In this document: positions 16,184-24,657 of the stretch, piece by piece
Layout of the letters: every line of letters begins with the position of its first letter
Position numbering within the stretch: position 1 is the stretch's first letter
Source of the DNA: Bin87 sp963663945
GTDB lineage: Bacteria > Chloroflexota > Dehalococcoidia > Lucifugimonadales > UBA3495
Direction of reading: 5' to 3'
Length of the DNA: 64,000 bases
Assembly: GCA_963663945.1 (NCBI GenBank)
Contig: OY760687.1
Coordinates: forward strand, 2,542,001-2,606,000
The notes under the pieces: model-generated
The model's input: the letters and a program-made list of their open reading frames with translations, nothing else
Database searches by the model: none
Told to the model about the DNA's origin: nothing
Translations under genes and position numbers: made by a program

Positions 16184-19027
16184 TCAGCCGGCCACCGGCC
16201 GATCGAGTTGCAGCCAGCGGGCCGCCTGGTCGCCGACGCTGCTGACGCTGGACCGTTCGACGGTACACGGAGGCAATGCGTTCAGGAAGCGGTCGCCGTA
16301 GTTGGCCGTCTGGATACGGCGGTCCAGGATGACCACGGCTCCCCGATCCACCTTGTTGCGGATCAGCCGGCCGAACCCCTGCCGGAAACGCAGGACGGCG
16401 GAGGGCACCTGGTATTCGTTGAACGGGTTGTTGAACAGGTTCCCTCTGGCTTTGACGATGGGATCGGTGGGAACCGGGAAAGGCAGGCGGCACAGCAGCA
16501 GCCCGCGCAGGATGCCCGACTCCATGTCCACGCCTTCCCAGAAACTGGCAGTGCCGAGCAGGACGGCACGCGGATCGGCGTGCAGCCGGTCGACCAGTTG
16601 TCGCGGGGTGCCGTCAATTCCCTGTGCCAGCACGTTGATGCCCGACGCGCGCAGAGGACCCCGAACCTGGAACGATGCTTCCCTCAAGGCGCTGTGCGAG
16701 GTGAACAGCGCCATCAGATGACCGTCCAGGGCCTGCGCCATGTTGAGGATCACCTGGGCGGTGCCGCGGGCGTGGTCGGCGCCGCGACGCGGATCAGGCA
16801 GGTCGTCGGGAACCAGCAGCAGGGTGTTGCGCTGATAGTTGAACGGGCTGTCCACCAGCAACTCGTCGCTGTCGTCGGGGAACCCCAGGCGTTCCCGCAG
16901 GAACCCGAAGTTGCTGTCCGTCGCCAGGGTGGCGCTGGTTAGCACCACCGTCTCTTTCTGCTGGAACAGCATCTCAGACAGGATGGGGCCCACCGAAAGC
17001 GGTGTGGAGTGCAGCACAATGTTGCGGCGCAACATGTCAATCCATTGGATCTGTTCCTCGTCGAACCGTCCGAAGACCGAAGCCAAGCGGTCATTGAACT
17101 GGGACATAGTGTCTACGGCGCTCAGCAGTTCGTTGCCCTGGCTGTCGTCGGAGAGATCGAATATCCCCTGATCCACCAACCGCCAAACATCGTTCAGCCG
17201 ATTGACGCTGTCGGCCATGAACGTCGCGAAGGACTCCCACTCGCGGGCGGCGGCGCCCCATTCCCCGCTCTGGCGCACGGAAAGCTCGAAAGACACCGCC
17301 TGGCGATCGTTGTCTCCCCGGGCGTTGGAATGATAGAGGTTCGTGATTGCGGCCCACAGCTGTTGCCACGCCTGCAAGGCCTGGTTGCTGCTGGCCGTCG
17401 CGTTGGTGAGGGCATCCCGGGCGCGACCGAGGTTCTCGTCGTGGGGCGACTGGTTGGCGATGCCGGTCAGGTGACGGAAGAGCCGGTAGACCCCATCCAA
17501 CTCCTGCGGGAGGTCGTCCTCGGCGATCTCAAAGCCGAGCTGCCGGCTGGCCTCCTCCTCCAGATGATGGGCCTCGTCGACAATCAGGTGCTGATAGTCC
17601 TGCAAAACAGTGCCGCCAACTGCCAGATCGGCCAGCAGGAGGGCGTGGTTAACCACCAGGATGTTTGCCGCTTCGGCCTGTTGGCGAGCCTGGCGAAGGA
17701 AGCAGGGCGCGCCGCCCCGGAACGACTGGCACACGCCCTGGTTGTCGGCGCACACCCGAAGCCAGGCCCGATGGTCGCCGAAGTTCAGGTTGAGGTCGGT
17801 GCGGTCGCCATTTTCGGTATCGTCCAGCCAGACCGCGGTTTTGCCGAGCACCCGGGCTTCATCCTCGGTCAAAGTGTCAGAGGAGCCCAGGCTGGTCCAT
17901 CTGCGCAGGCACACGTAGTTGGAGCGACCCTTGAGCTGAGCCGCGCGAACCGCGCCCGGCTCCAGGATGCCGGCCTCTTCCAGGATCGAGATCACCGCCG
18001 GTATGTCCTTGTCCATCAGCTGTTCCTGCAGGCTGATGGTGTTGGTGGAAATCACCACCCGGTGCCCATGGGTGGCGGAGTAAAGAATCGCCGGGAGGAG
18101 ATAGGCGATGCTCTTGCCGATACCGGTGCCGCCTTCGACGATCAGCTTCCTGCCCTGGTAGATGGCGCGGGTGACCGCTTTGAGCATCTCGGCCTGCTGG
18201 GGCCGGTTTTCAAACCCGGGAAAAGCGCTGGCGAATACGCCGTGGGGAGCCAAGAGATCCTCGACCTGCTGCTCGGTAAGCTCACGCCTGACGGCGTTGG
18301 TTTCGTTATCCCCGGTTTCGCTGGACGTTCGCCTGGCGATGCTATCCAGGTTCAATCCATTGAGCCCAACGGCGCCGGCGGTTCCGGACGCCGCGTTAGC
18401 GCCGGGTGCATGAGGCACAATCGCCTCGAGCAAGTCCGCAACCGAGGCGTTGGCGGCGCGAGATGCGCGGGCTATGAACGCAACTTTTGCTGCGGGATAG
18501 GATGCTCCCAGTTTCAGCAACTCATGGAAAACCAGCGCGGTGGTTTCCGCGTCGGCCACGGCGCGATGGGCCTGGTTGTGGTCGAGGTCCAAATGTCGGG
18601 CGAGGGCGCTCAGGTTGTATTCCGGCAGCGTGGGCAGGAATATCGACGCCAGATCCCAGGTGTTGTAACTGCGGTTGGTCAGGTGCAGACCATGGGATGA
18701 CAGGAACCCAATATCGAAAGCGATGTTGTGCCCGACGATGGGCAAATCGCCAACGAACGCGGCGAACTGTGCCGCAACCTGCTGGAACCGTGGCGCGCGT
18801 TCGATTTGGGCGGGGCTGATGGAGGTCAGTTGCTGGACGAATGTGGGGATCTGACGGCCAGGATTGACAAATGTCTGGTAACGCTCCGAAACCTCACCAC
18901 CCCGAAACTTGACGGCTCCAATCTCGATTATGGCATCGGATTGCGCTTGAAGCCCGGTGGTTTCCAGATCGACACATACGAATTCGCGCTCGAATATGTC
19001 ACTCTGCGGCAACAGCGTCGGGGTCAT
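16184..19027 (-). CDS. dinG: DinG-family helicase fused to a DnaQ-like 3'-5' exonuclease
   Basis: Large DNA-repair ATPase, 947 residues. Residues about 15-175 form a DEDDh exonuclease (VDLETTG, GHNIAFDIGFL, HRAVADAETT). Residues 260-940 form an XPD/DinG-like superfamily 2 helicase: Walker A GGTGIGKSIAY near residue 300, DEAH box VDEAHHLEEEA near 482, and C-terminal motif VI QGFGRLIRNKVDRG. Four cysteines (NYVCLRR, RVCADNQGVC, GAPCF) lie between the Walker A and DEAH motifs, the place of the iron-sulfur cluster in XPD/DinG. Firmicute exonuclease-DinG fusions usually lack it (family knowledge). It follows the PHP gene by 32 bases and precedes the glycosylases, so it is probably part of a repair operon. 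Confidence 0.9.
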   Translation of the reverse strand: MTPTLLPQSDIFEREFVCVDLETTGLQAQSDAIIEIGAVKFRGGEVSERYQTFVNPGRQIPTFVQQLTSISPAQIERAPRFQQVAAQFAAFVGDLPIVGHNIAFDIGFLSSHGLHLTNRSYNTWDLASIFLPTLPEYNLSALARHLDLDHNQAHRAVADAETTALVFHELLKLGASYPAAKVAFIARASRAANASVADLLEAIVPHAPGANAASGTAGAVGLNGLNLDSIARRTSSETGDNETNAVRRELTEQQVEDLLAPHGVFASAFPGFENRPQQAEMLKAVTRAIYQGRKLIVEGGTGIGKSIAYLLPAILYSATHGHRVVISTNTISLQEQLMDKDIPAVISILEEAGILEPGAVRAAQLKGRSNYVCLRRWTSLGSSDTLTEDEARVLGKTAVWLDDTENGDRTDLNLNFGDHRAWLRVCADNQGVCQSFRGGAPCFLRQARQQAEAANILVVNHALLLADLAVGGTVLQDYQHLIVDEAHHLEEEASRQLGFEIAEDDLPQELDGVYRLFRHLTGIANQSPHDENLGRARDALTNATASSNQALQAWQQLWAAITNLYHSNARGDNDRQAVSFELSVRQSGEWGAAAREWESFATFMADSVNRLNDVWRLVDQGIFDLSDDSQGNELLSAVDTMSQFNDRLASVFGRFDEEQIQWIDMLRRNIVLHSTPLSVGPILSEMLFQQKETVVLTSATLATDSNFGFLRERLGFPDDSDELLVDSPFNYQRNTLLLVPDDLPDPRRGADHARGTAQVILNMAQALDGHLMALFTSHSALREASFQVRGPLRASGINVLAQGIDGTPRQLVDRLHADPRAVLLGTASFWEGVDMESGILRGLLLCRLPFPVPTDPIVKARGNLFNNPFNEYQVPSAVLRFRQGFGRLIRNKVDRGAVVILDRRIQTANYGDRFLNALPPCTVERSSVSSVGDQAARWLQLDRPVAG

Positions 19028-19059
19028 CGCAATGAACTGCAGTTGACGAGGTACCGGAC

Positions 19060-19764
19060 CTACGCGGTGCGCAGGCGGTACGGCCGCAGCGATCCCTGCC
19101 GAAGCCCTTCCAGAGGGTGGAAGTCACCCTGATGGAGCGCGGCAAGGAACTGGGCCTCGTCGAATATTTCGTCGGGGAACTCGGTCACGAACTTGCCCAA
19201 ACCGTGGGTGCTGTGGGCATCGCTACCTCCGGTCACCGGTAGGTTAAGTCGGTGAGCCACCTCGGCGGCGAAGCGATTTTCCTCGTCCGAAGTGCCCCCG
19301 TTGGCAATTTCGATGGCGTCAACCAGCTCGAATACCGCATGCTCCATCGCCGTCTCGGCATCCTGGGGTATCGGTTCGTTGGGATCCGGATAGAGGTACG
19401 GTCGGGTGCGGTGGTGTTGCCCGAGAACGCCCCGGAACGGGTGCGCAGACACTACGAAACCGCCGGCAGCGTGGGCAGCCTTGCTCAGCTCCGCGGCGCG
19501 GTGGAATCCGCTCTGATACCGGTCCACGCCGAAAGCCAGGATGTGACCCATATCGGTGTCGGCTTCCATGGCTCGGATGAGCACAACGTTGTGCTTGGCG
19601 GCAAAGGCGGAGAATTCGTGCCGGTCCCAGGGACCGGAGTGTTCCGTGATGCACAGGCCGCGCAATCCCAAACGTTCTGCCTCAAGGATGAGGTCTTCGG
19701 GCGAAAGGCTGGAATCGGCGCTACCTTTGGTCGTATGGATGTGTAAATCAAAAATGCGTGACAT
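19060..19764 (-). CDS. PHP-domain phosphoesterase
   Basis: Metal-dependent phosphoesterase of 234 residues in the PHP family (histidinol-phosphatase/polymerase X PHP/YciV group). The metal ligands appear in the canonical order: FDLHIHTTKGSADS, ITEHSG, EADTD, VVSAHPFRG and GGSDAHSTHGLG. The start was chosen at this ATG because TAGGG lies three to seven bases upstream and the conserved strand begins at residue 3; an in-frame ATG 13 codons earlier has no such site. Relatives hydrolyse nucleotide 3',5'-bisphosphates or short RNA/DNA ends. Being first gene of the dinG-ogg run suggests a role in nucleic acid end processing, which is inference. Confidence 0.85.
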   Translation of the reverse strand: MSRIFDLHIHTTKGSADSSLSPEDLILEAERLGLRGLCITEHSGPWDRHEFSAFAAKHNVVLIRAMEADTDMGHILAFGVDRYQSGFHRAAELSKAAHAAGGFVVSAHPFRGVLGQHHRTRPYLYPDPNEPIPQDAETAMEHAVFELVDAIEIANGGTSDEENRFAAEVAHRLNLPVTGGSDAHSTHGLGKFVTEFPDEIFDEAQFLAALHQGDFHPLEGLRQGSLRPYRLRTA

Positions 19765-19834
19765 AAGCCCTACCAGTCTATGCGTAGGGTGAAACCCCGT
19801 CAACGCCGTCCGGTCATGTTCAATGGATCGCCTC

Positions 19835-19843
19835 TGATAGAAT
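19835..19843 (+). promoter_or_regulatory. Extended -10 promoter of the hydroxyisobutyrate dehydrogenase gene
   Basis: TGATAGAAT: a TG one base before a TAGAAT hexamer, 50 bases upstream of the gene's ATG, in the 128-base divergent gap with the PHP gene. No clear -35 element. Confidence 0.4.
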
Positions 19844-19892
19844 GCGGTCGAATCCCTTCCTCGAAGGGCGATATTCCCAGGAGATGAAAGAG

Positions 19893-20828
19893 ATGGCGAA
19901 AGTAGGTTTTATCGGTCTCGGAACCATGGGCGCCAGCATGGCGTACAACTGCCTGAGCGGCGGAAACGAAATGGTGGTCCACGACATCCGGCGGGAAGCC
20001 GCAACCCAGCACCTGGAGGCGGGGGCACAGTGGGCCGACACCCCCCGCGAAGTGGCTGAGGCCACCGACGTGGTGTTCACCTCGCTGCCGGGCCCGGTGG
20101 AGGTCGAAGCGGTTTCGCTGGGCGAAGACGGGATCATGTCGGGCATGGCCGCCGGCAAGACCTACTTTGACCTCAGCACCAGCTCGCCCACGCTTATCCG
20201 CCAGATCCACGACCGAGTGGCGGCCCAGGGTATCAACGTGCTGGACGCGCCGGTGAGCGGCGGCCCGGCCGGCGCTGCCAGCGGCCGGCTCGCCATCTGG
20301 GTCGGCGGAGACAAGGCGGTTTTCGATCAGAACAAAGCCGTCCTCGACTCCATTGGCGACGCCGCCTACTACGTCGGTCCCATCGGCAGCGGGGCCGTCG
20401 CCAAGCTGGTGCACAACTGCGCCGGCTACATCGTCCAGACCGCGCTGGCCGAGGTGTTCACCATGGGGATCAAGGCGGGAGTGGACCCGCTGGCGCTGTG
20501 GCTGGCCGTGCGCAAAGGGGCCGGCGGACGCCGCGGAATGTTCGAAGGGCTGGCCCAGCACTTCCTGATCAACGACTACGATCCGCCGGACTTCGCCCTT
20601 CGCCTGGCGCGCAAGGACGTGGACCTGGCTGTAGCGGTCGGCCGCGAGTTCGACGTGCCCATGAAGCTTGCCAACACGACGCTGGCTGAGATGACCGAGG
20701 CGATCAACCGAGGTTGGGCCGGGCGCGACTCCCGGGTGGCAATGCTCTTGCAGGAGGAACGGGCCGGTATCGAGGTCGAGGTTGATCCTGAGGATTTGCG
20801 GCGGGCGCTGGAGGAACAGGGCGGGTAA
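19893..20828 (+). CDS. NAD(P)-dependent beta-hydroxyacid dehydrogenase (3-hydroxyisobutyrate dehydrogenase family)
   Basis: Enzyme of 311 residues with KVGFIGLGTMGASMAYN (dinucleotide fold), HDIRRE after strand two, the substrate motif DAPVSGGPAGAASGRLAIWVGG and the catalytic Lys in GSGAVAKLVHNCAGY. The C-terminal all-helical domain is complete. AGGAG lies nine bases before this ATG; two earlier in-frame ATG codons lie on or before that site. It is divergent from the repair operon and ends at a strong hairpin terminator. Compared with the paralogue at 5.2 kb it has a different second-strand end (HDIRRE versus HNRSQE), which could mean a different cofactor preference. Confidence 0.88.
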   Translation: MAKVGFIGLGTMGASMAYNCLSGGNEMVVHDIRREAATQHLEAGAQWADTPREVAEATDVVFTSLPGPVEVEAVSLGEDGIMSGMAAGKTYFDLSTSSPTLIRQIHDRVAAQGINVLDAPVSGGPAGAASGRLAIWVGGDKAVFDQNKAVLDSIGDAAYYVGPIGSGAVAKLVHNCAGYIVQTALAEVFTMGIKAGVDPLALWLAVRKGAGGRRGMFEGLAQHFLINDYDPPDFALRLARKDVDLAVAVGREFDVPMKLANTTLAEMTEAINRGWAGRDSRVAMLLQEERAGIEVEVDPEDLRRALEEQGG

Positions 20829-20855
20829 CTCCATCCCGCATGCCTGAATGAAGCA

Positions 20856-20890
20856 GGCCGCCCTTCTTCGGAAGAGCGGCCATTCATTTT
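20856..20890 (+). terminator. Rho-independent terminator with UUCG tetraloop
   Basis: Stem GGCCGCCCTTC / GAAGAGCGGCC (11 pairs with one C-A mismatch) closed by a TTCG tetraloop, followed by ATTCATTTT. It lies 28 bases after the dehydrogenase stop and 34 bases before the convergent gcvPB stop, so it can serve both. Confidence 0.8.
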
Positions 20891-20924
20891 CAGCGAATCA
20901 ACAGGTCCGAAACCGACACTCTGG

Positions 20925-22394
20925 TCAGTCAGCGGCTGCCTCCCAACGCAACACCGGACGCCGCGCCGCCGTAGCTTCATCCAGCCGGGAGACCGGCGTG
21001 GTGTGCGGCGCGTGCTGGACCAGTTCGGGCTCAGATGTTGCTTCCGAGTCGATGATGCGCAGGGCGTCGATGAACGCGTCGAGCGTTTCCTTGGTCTCCG
21101 ACTCGGTGGGCTCGATCATCAGGGCTTCGTGGACGATCAGCGGGAAGTACATCGTCGGCGCGTGGAAACCGTAGTCCAGCAGCCGCTTCGCCACTTCCAG
21201 CCCGCTGACCCCACGCTCGCGCTGCCGGTCCGCGGAGAAAACCACCTCGTGCATGCACGTGCGGTCGTAGGGCAGTTCGTAGATATCCTTGAGCGATTCC
21301 ATGATGTAGTTGGCGTTCAGAACGGCGTTGCCGCTGATTGAAAGCAATCCCGCCGCACCCAGCGTGCGGATGTAGGTGTAGGCGCGGACCAACACGCCAA
21401 AGTTACCGTGGAACCCGCTGATCTTGCCGATACTTTGCTCCGGCTCGGCCAGCGAATATTCGCCGGCGCCGTTCACCGCCACTACCGGGGCGGCCAGGTA
21501 CGGAGCCAGGTTCTCGCCGCAGCAAACGGGACCGGAGCCCGGTCCGCCGCCACCGTGCGGAGTGCTGAAAGTCTTGTGCAGATTCAGGTGGCAGACGTCG
21601 AAGCCCAGCTCTCCGAGTTTTGCCCGTCCGAGCAGCGCATTCATGTTCGCGCCGTCGCCGTAGACCAGGCCCCCGCAATCGTGGACGATCTGGCAGACCT
21701 CGAGGATGTTGGTGTCGAACAGTCCCAACGTACTGGGCAGAGTGATCATCACGCCGGCCAGGTCATCACCGGCGATCTCCCTCAAGGCGGCGAGGTCGGT
21801 GTTGCCGTCAGCATCCGACGGGATGGTCACCACGTCGAAACCGGCCATCGCCGCGGAGGCAGGGTTGGTGCCGTGGGCGCTGTCCGGAATGCCCATCTTG
21901 GTGCGACCGGAGTCGCCGCGCGCCAGGTGATAGGCCCGCATCATGAGTACGCCCCCCAGTTCGCCGTGGGCGCCGGCGAGTGTCGCCAGGCTGGTCGCGG
22001 CCATGCCTGTGACCTCGGTCAGGAAGTCCTGCAACCGGTGGAGCAGCTCCAGCGCTCCCTGGGATTGCTCGGCAGGCTGCTGTGGGTGGATCCCGGCGAA
22101 TCCTGGCAGGAAGGCAATTTCATCGTTGATCTTGGGGTTGTACTTCATGGTGCACGAACCCAGCGGGTAGAAGTGGGTATCGATGCTGAAGTTCAGCTGG
22201 CTCAGGGAGGTGAAATACTGCACCACCTCGGGTTCAGACACCTCGGGGAGCGGCAGATCGTCCCGCAGGTACGCTGCATCCGGCAGTGGAGCAGGGGGCA
22301 CGTCCAGGCCGGGAGTCACCACCCCGACCCGACCCGGCACGCTGCGATCCATCAGCAGCCTTGTGGTGTCTCGGTTGCCGCCTTTGTTCAACAT
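20925..22394 (-). CDS. gcvPB: Glycine dehydrogenase (decarboxylating) subunit 2
   Basis: P-protein beta half of the glycine cleavage system, 489 residues; decarboxylates glycine and passes the aminomethyl group to the H-protein lipoate. The PLP lysine is in HLNLHKTFSTPHGGGGPG. Other blocks are THFYPLGSCTMKYNPK, AHGTNPASAAMAG and the C-terminal FSADRQRERGVSGLEVAKRLLDYGFHAPTMYFPL. The ATG is preceded by GGAG ten bases away; a longer frame upstream runs into the membrane-protein gap. Unlike most genomes, it does not directly follow gcvPA: a small membrane protein gene lies between. gcvT and gcvH are not in the window. Confidence 0.95.
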   Translation of the reverse strand: MLNKGGNRDTTRLLMDRSVPGRVGVVTPGLDVPPAPLPDAAYLRDDLPLPEVSEPEVVQYFTSLSQLNFSIDTHFYPLGSCTMKYNPKINDEIAFLPGFAGIHPQQPAEQSQGALELLHRLQDFLTEVTGMAATSLATLAGAHGELGGVLMMRAYHLARGDSGRTKMGIPDSAHGTNPASAAMAGFDVVTIPSDADGNTDLAALREIAGDDLAGVMITLPSTLGLFDTNILEVCQIVHDCGGLVYGDGANMNALLGRAKLGELGFDVCHLNLHKTFSTPHGGGGPGSGPVCCGENLAPYLAAPVVAVNGAGEYSLAEPEQSIGKISGFHGNFGVLVRAYTYIRTLGAAGLLSISGNAVLNANYIMESLKDIYELPYDRTCMHEVVFSADRQRERGVSGLEVAKRLLDYGFHAPTMYFPLIVHEALMIEPTESETKETLDAFIDALRIIDSEATSEPELVQHAPHTTPVSRLDEATAARRPVLRWEAAAD

Positions 22395-22513
22395 CTTCCG
22401 TAGTCTCCTGGTTTTGCAACTGTTGCGGCCGCCGCTTGCCCCAGTGCCAGGGTTGCGGGCCGCAATAGCCAATTAATCAATTGTTCAACGTTTAATTTCC
22501 ACGGAGCCCGCCG

Positions 22514-23137
22514 TCACGGTGAGCGTTTCACCCAACGATTTCCAAGTGACCAAATACGATCGCCCTGCCAACTCCACACGACACTTGCCGCCACCGCCGC
22601 CACCATACTCGCTACAAACGCCACCGTGCCTCCCCAGGGGAACAACCAGGTGGTCCCGACGATCACGAACAGGGCGGCCACAGCGACAAGCCAGAAAATA
22701 GTGCGCCTCCAAATACGCCGGTTGAACCTCCGGTCTGCGGCGCGCACGATCTCCTCGACCTCCTCCGGTGTCGCGTCGTCCCAGCGGGCCATCTGGGCGT
22801 TCATGTGGCGGATACGCCGCCGGATGGCAATGGACCCGCAAACGAGCATGCTGCAGCAGACGGCGCACATCAGCACGATGGACGCCAGAAACCCGATCTC
22901 GAACCACCATTCCCCAGCGGGCAGCCAGGCGGCGCGACCCACGAGCAACGCCCGCGTTATTACCAGCGCCAGCATGGCCCCGGCCAGCGAGCAGCCGATG
23001 GCGAACAGCGTGGGCTCCCGGACCCAAAGGCCAAACCATTTGACGTATCCTTCTGGATCCGCCGAAGGCTCTGCGTCCTCGAATGGATCCGCATAGCGCC
23101 GCATTCGACGCAGATGGGACAAGTCGCGGTCAATCAT
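22514..23137 (-). CDS. Uncharacterised four-helix membrane protein between gcvPA and gcvPB
   Basis: Protein of 207 residues that I do not recognise. A charged N terminus (DLSHLRRMRRYADPFEDAEP) precedes two membrane helices (about 45-70 and 80-105). A cytoplasmic stretch follows, rich in Arg and acidic residues (RIRHMNAQMARWDDATPEEVEEIVRAAD broken into helices). Two more hydrophobic helices (about 145-165 and 170-190) come next, with a Trp-rich end. The start is uncertain: this ATG lies just past the gcvPA stop, while a longer frame would overlap gcvPA. It is in the same direction as both gcv genes, so it is probably co-transcribed. Confidence 0.65.
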   Translation of the reverse strand: MIDRDLSHLRRMRRYADPFEDAEPSADPEGYVKWFGLWVREPTLFAIGCSLAGAMLALVITRALLVGRAAWLPAGEWWFEIGFLASIVLMCAVCCSMLVCGSIAIRRRIRHMNAQMARWDDATPEEVEEIVRAADRRFNRRIWRRTIFWLVAVAALFVIVGTTWLFPWGGTVAFVASMVAAVAASVVWSWQGDRIWSLGNRWVKRSP

Positions 23138-23213
23138 GGCGAATCGCTGGTTTCGTTGGAGCCTGGCGTGCCGGCCCGTGTCCGTCGCCGGATCGGGCCC
23201 AAGCCGATTGCTT

Positions 23214-24539
23214 CTACTTCGCCGACGCCAACGCGCCAACCAGCAGGTCGATGTCCTCGCGCGAATTCATCTCGGTCACACAGAGGAGCATGCCGTTTTC
23301 GAAACGGTCGCTCACGTCCAGACCGCCCAGTATGTTGTGCTCCATGAGCCGGTGGTTGATCTTTGCCGGAGCATCGGGGCAGTTGACCACAAACTCCTGG
23401 AAGAACTCTCCCGACTGGGGCAGGGAATATCCATCCAGGCCGGCGATGGCTGAGGCCGCGTAGTGCGCCTTGTGGTAGCACAGCTCGGCGACCTGGCGCA
23501 GGCCGTGCCGTCCCATCGCGGCCAGGTAGATCGTCGACGCCAGGGCGTACAGGGCCTCGTTGGTGCAGATGTTGGACGTGGCCCGCTCCCGGCGGATGTG
23601 CTGCTCACGGGTCTGCAGGGTCAGGACGTAGCCGGTGCGGCCCTGGGTGTCAGTGGTGCGGCCCACCAGCCGGCTGGGCATCTGGCGGATGTACTGCTGT
23701 TTGCAACTGAACAGACCCAGGTACGGACCGCCGAAGGAGGGCGGGATGCCGATGGGCTGGCCTTCACCGGTCACAATGTCCGCGCCGAAATCTCCCGGGG
23801 GCTTGAGCATCCCCATGGCCAGCGGGTCCGCCGACACCACCAGCAATGCCCCATCGTCGTGGGCAGTGGATGCCAGGTCGGCAAGATCGTCGAGCCCGCC
23901 GTAGAAGTTGGGATACTGCGCAACCACGCCAGCGGTTGCTTCCGTGACGCTGGCGCCGATATCCACCGTCGGGACGATGTCGATGGCGATCCCCTGGGCC
24001 TGGCAATAGGTGGCGATCACCTGGCGATAGGCCGGGGCAACACTGTCGCTCACCACAACCTGTTGGCGGCGGGTGACCCGGCAGGCCATCAGTACCGCCT
24101 CGGCGAGGCTGGTAGCGCCGTCGTACATGCCGGCGTTGGCCACCTCCATCCCGTAGAGGGAGCTGATCATCGTCTGGAACTCGAAGATGACCTGCAGGGT
24201 GCCCTGGGACACCTCCGGCTGGTAGGGGGTGTACGCGGTCAGAAATTCCCCGCGCGTCATGACCGCTTTCACTATGGACGGGATGAAATGGTAGTAGCTG
24301 CCGGCGCCCAGGAAGGACGGGCCACTGGCCAGCGGCCGATTTCGCCCGGCCATTCCGCCGAGTTCCCGCTGGATCTCCAACTCCGACATGGGGTCGGGGA
24401 TCCTGAGAGGCGGGTTCCGGTAATCGTCCGGTATGTCGGCAAACAGCTCATCGACGCTGCTCAGGCCCACCGCGGCCAACAGGTCGTCCTGCTCGGCGAT
24501 GGTGTTGGGGATGTAGTGCGATTGAAAATTCGTGACCAT
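23214..24539 (-). CDS. gcvPA: Glycine dehydrogenase (decarboxylating) subunit 1
   Basis: P-protein alpha half, 441 residues. It has the family blocks RNRPLASGPSFLGAGSYYHFIP, TAYTPYQPEVSQGTLQVIFEFQ, GMYDGATSLAEAVLMACR and GEGQPIGIPPSFGGPYLGLF. This subunit has no PLP lysine and pairs with GcvPB. CGGAG lies about ten bases upstream of the ATG. The 118-base gap upstream was checked for the two-aptamer glycine riboswitch pattern and shows none. The FAD amino-acid oxidase gene upstream on the same strand could supply glycine from an N-methyl glycine. Confidence 0.95.
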   Translation of the reverse strand: MVTNFQSHYIPNTIAEQDDLLAAVGLSSVDELFADIPDDYRNPPLRIPDPMSELEIQRELGGMAGRNRPLASGPSFLGAGSYYHFIPSIVKAVMTRGEFLTAYTPYQPEVSQGTLQVIFEFQTMISSLYGMEVANAGMYDGATSLAEAVLMACRVTRRQQVVVSDSVAPAYRQVIATYCQAQGIAIDIVPTVDIGASVTEATAGVVAQYPNFYGGLDDLADLASTAHDDGALLVVSADPLAMGMLKPPGDFGADIVTGEGQPIGIPPSFGGPYLGLFSCKQQYIRQMPSRLVGRTTDTQGRTGYVLTLQTREQHIRRERATSNICTNEALYALASTIYLAAMGRHGLRQVAELCYHKAHYAASAIAGLDGYSLPQSGEFFQEFVVNCPDAPAKINHRLMEHNILGGLDVSDRFENGMLLCVTEMNSREDIDLLVGALASAK

Positions 24540-24657
24540 TCGGGGTTGCTCCGTTTGGCGGATAGTTGGCTAACTCAGCGTTTGCGCAGCGCGCATGGGA
24601 AGCTCGAAATGGGTCGTCGCAGTCTTCAGACCGGATGACCAATGCTAGTATGAACGT

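Noticed and set aside
24540..24657. Glycine riboswitch in front of gcvPA
   Set aside because: The gap is only 118 bases and shows no pair of aptamer-like repeats.
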